DNA of 5,765 bases, from assembly GCA_030609445.1 (NCBI GenBank), contig JAUWCF010000075.1:1-5765 (forward strand), in the 5' to 3' direction. Shown here one piece after another: positions 4,800 through 5,765 of this stretch (the stretch's first letter is position 1; each line of letters begins with the position of its first letter). Made by a program: the position numbers and the translations under genes. Source of the DNA: Thermoplasmatota archaeon. Its GTDB lineage: Archaea; Thermoplasmatota; E2; DHVEG-1. Under the pieces are notes generated by a model. The model did not search any database. It was not told the DNA's origin and saw only the letters and a list, made by a program, of their open reading frames with translations.

Positions 4800-5504
4800 A
4801 TGGGGAAAAGAATTTTGTTTGGAAGTGTGCTGGTGATTATATGTATGTTGCTTTTGCCTTCAACAAGTGCATTACAAATAGATGATGAATTTGAAGATAA
4901 AATCAATTTAGAATATATTAAAGATATCCAGTCATTGGATTATGATCAATTAGCAGAGTTTTTCATTGATTTATCAGAAGATTATCCATTGATTCAGGAA
5001 GAAATTATCGACCAAATTGAAGAAATTGACAATCAAGAGCTTGAGGATTTAACGAATCTTGCAGATTCTAATCAATCATTTATCGAAAAAGCTTGGTTTT
5101 CTATATTTAAGTATAGAGGATTTCGATTATATCTTAGCCTCTGTTTATTTGTCTATTTTCAATCAAAACTTACTCTGATGAGATCACTTACTTGGGGCAT
5201 AAAATTACTTCGCTGGGTTAAAGTAGGAATTGTTTTAGGCATCATCGATCCAACCTCCGAAGAGCCTCCAGAAACACCTGTCATTTCATTCTACATGGAT
5301 GATGTAAACAATACATTAACGGTAACCTCCGTAACGCCTGAAGATACAATCTGGGAAGATATCGATCAGATCGGTTTGGGAACTTGCGATCCACTTCCGA
5401 CAGGCAATGTTTCAGCTGGAGACGTAATAACAAATTGTTCGGGAATTATTGTCCTGCGATATATTCCCACAAATGGAATAATTGGAGTTTATGAATTTGA
5501 TTAA
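4800..5504 (+). CDS. Exported or membrane-anchored protein with pilin-like C-terminal domain
   Basis: This 234-residue protein starts at ATG 4800, where the TATA box, GGTGAT site and signal peptide agree. Residues 1-24 are a signal peptide (GKRILFGSVLVIICMLLLP, then STSA). Residues 28-95 are strongly acidic and predicted helical (repeated E, D, I, L, with QEEIIDQIEEIDNQELEDL at 66-84). Residues 100-150 are basic and hydrophobic (KYRGFRLYLSLCLFVYFQSK, then TWGIKLLRWVKVGIVLGIID), perhaps one or two amphipathic or membrane-associated helices. After a Pro-rich linker (PTSEEPPETP), residues 160-234 (ISFYMDD, NTLTVTSVTPEDTIWEDI, GNVSAGDVITNCSGIIVLRYIP, ending GVYEFD) resemble the beta-rich C-terminal domain of archaeal pilin-like proteins as I remember them; Cys196 and Cys213 could form a disulfide. 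No class III pilin signal (charged residue before a hydrophobic N-terminal helix with a QXSXEXXXL pattern) was seen, so it is probably not itself a pilin. I do not recognise the middle part and propose no function. Confidence 0.75.
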   Translation: MGKRILFGSVLVIICMLLLPSTSALQIDDEFEDKINLEYIKDIQSLDYDQLAEFFIDLSEDYPLIQEEIIDQIEEIDNQELEDLTNLADSNQSFIEKAWFSIFKYRGFRLYLSLCLFVYFQSKLTLMRSLTWGIKLLRWVKVGIVLGIIDPTSEEPPETPVISFYMDDVNNTLTVTSVTPEDTIWEDIDQIGLGTCDPLPTGNVSAGDVITNCSGIIVLRYIPTNGIIGVYEFD

Positions 5505-5519
5505 TACTCCATTCTTACC

Positions 5520-5525
5520 TTTTTT
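5520..5525 (+). terminator. T-tract terminator after the 234-residue protein gene
   Basis: Six T residues lie 16 bases after the stop codon in a pyrimidine-rich context (ATTCTTACC precedes it). This suits hairpin-independent archaeal termination and marks the end of that transcript before the Ig-like fragment. Confidence 0.45.
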
Positions 5526-5529
5526 ATAG

Positions 5530-5765
5530 CCCAATCTTTATTATAATAGTTACAGATATATTTATAAACCTCGTCTATGGTTTATAGTTAAAGGCCCGTT
5601 TGATTTCAAGATTGATCAAATCTTGCCAACAATTGAATTAACTGTTGAAAATACCGTTCTTAATACATGGGTTATGACTGCAGATGTAGCTGATGAAACA
5701 AGTGGAGTTGCAAAAGTAGAATTCTATCTAGATGGCGATCTATTGGGCGAGGATACCGAAGAACC
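5530..5765 (+). pseudogene. Ig-like domain fragment, 5' truncated, open at the window edge
   Basis: The frame is open from the stop at 5527-5529 to the window end. From 5593 it reads GPFDFKIDQILPTIELTVEN, then a variable stretch, then ADVADETSGVAKVEFYLDGD and LLGEDTEEP. The pattern DxTSGVxKVEFYLDGxLxGxDTxxP is typical of bacterial and archaeal Ig-like repeats in surface proteins, where the next residues are usually YEW. The first in-frame ATG (5674) is inside the domain and there is no signal peptide. The frame is +1 relative to the preceding gene, whose own stop comes at a natural domain end. It is therefore best read as a gene fragment left by recombination, although an assembly error or a frameshifted longer gene remain possible. 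Codons 5530-5592 (IYKPRLWFIVK and before) look only loosely protein-like. Confidence 0.55.
5553..5568 (+). promoter_or_regulatory. TATA-like element without an obvious gene
   Basis: CAGATATA followed by TTTATAAA (5561-5568) is a good match to an archaeal TATA box. A start near 5590 would lead directly into the Ig-like fragment, but the first in-frame ATG is 85 bases further on and lacks a convincing ribosome binding site. The element is also palindromic enough to work leftward. It may be chance in an AT-rich gap or a relic of a lost gene start. Confidence 0.25.

Noticed and set aside
5607..5625. Near-palindrome CAAGATTGATCAAATCTTG as an operator
   Set aside because: It has a 7-bp stem around a 5-base loop but lies inside the Ig-like frame, is AT-rich, and has no second copy in the window.

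Overview
The window is AT-rich and reads as archaeal chromosome. Evidence: an Alba chromatin protein; an archaeal-type Lhr superfamily 2 helicase with a C-terminal zinc ribbon; purine-rich BRE plus TATA-type promoters instead of -35/-10 boxes; Shine-Dalgarno sites such as GGTGAT that match the archaeal 16S tail; and secreted beta-helix and Ig-like proteins. The style of the secreted proteins (an IIVDD..GDGDYTSIQEAID opening, an NYWG motif, a closing PWxxFDxxPAxxPxDI block) resembles uncultured Thermoplasmatota as I remember them. That placement is an inference, not a search result.

Layout. At the left edge, a minus-strand pair encodes exported proteins. A 310-residue NosD-like right-handed beta-helix protein (1033 to 101) is followed, 11 bases after its stop, by a second gene (89 to 1) of which only the signal peptide is in the window. 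The stop of the first gene overlaps the ribosome binding site of the second, so they are probably co-transcribed. A 422-base divergent intergenic region (1034-1455) separates this pair from the plus-strand genes. Besides promoters, it holds three consecutive hairpins (1172-1286). At least two, and partly the third, share one architecture: a lower stem, a single unpaired T on the 5' side, a 5-bp upper stem and a 5-base A-rich loop. This is the part of the window that known gene families do not explain.

The plus strand then carries alba (1456-1770) and the Lhr-type helicase (1886-4738), each apparently with its own promoter. Next comes a 234-residue exported protein (4800-5504) with a clear TATA box and ribosome binding site; its last 75 residues resemble the beta-rich C-terminal domain of archaeal pilin-like proteins. 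After a T-tract, the right edge (5530-5765) holds an open frame for an Ig-like repeat that has no plausible start or signal peptide. It looks like a 5'-truncated gene fragment.

Functionally, the centre is nucleic-acid housekeeping (Alba binds DNA and RNA; Lhr remodels nucleic acids) and both flanks are cell-surface or secreted proteins. No transposase, CRISPR array, tRNA or rRNA was seen.
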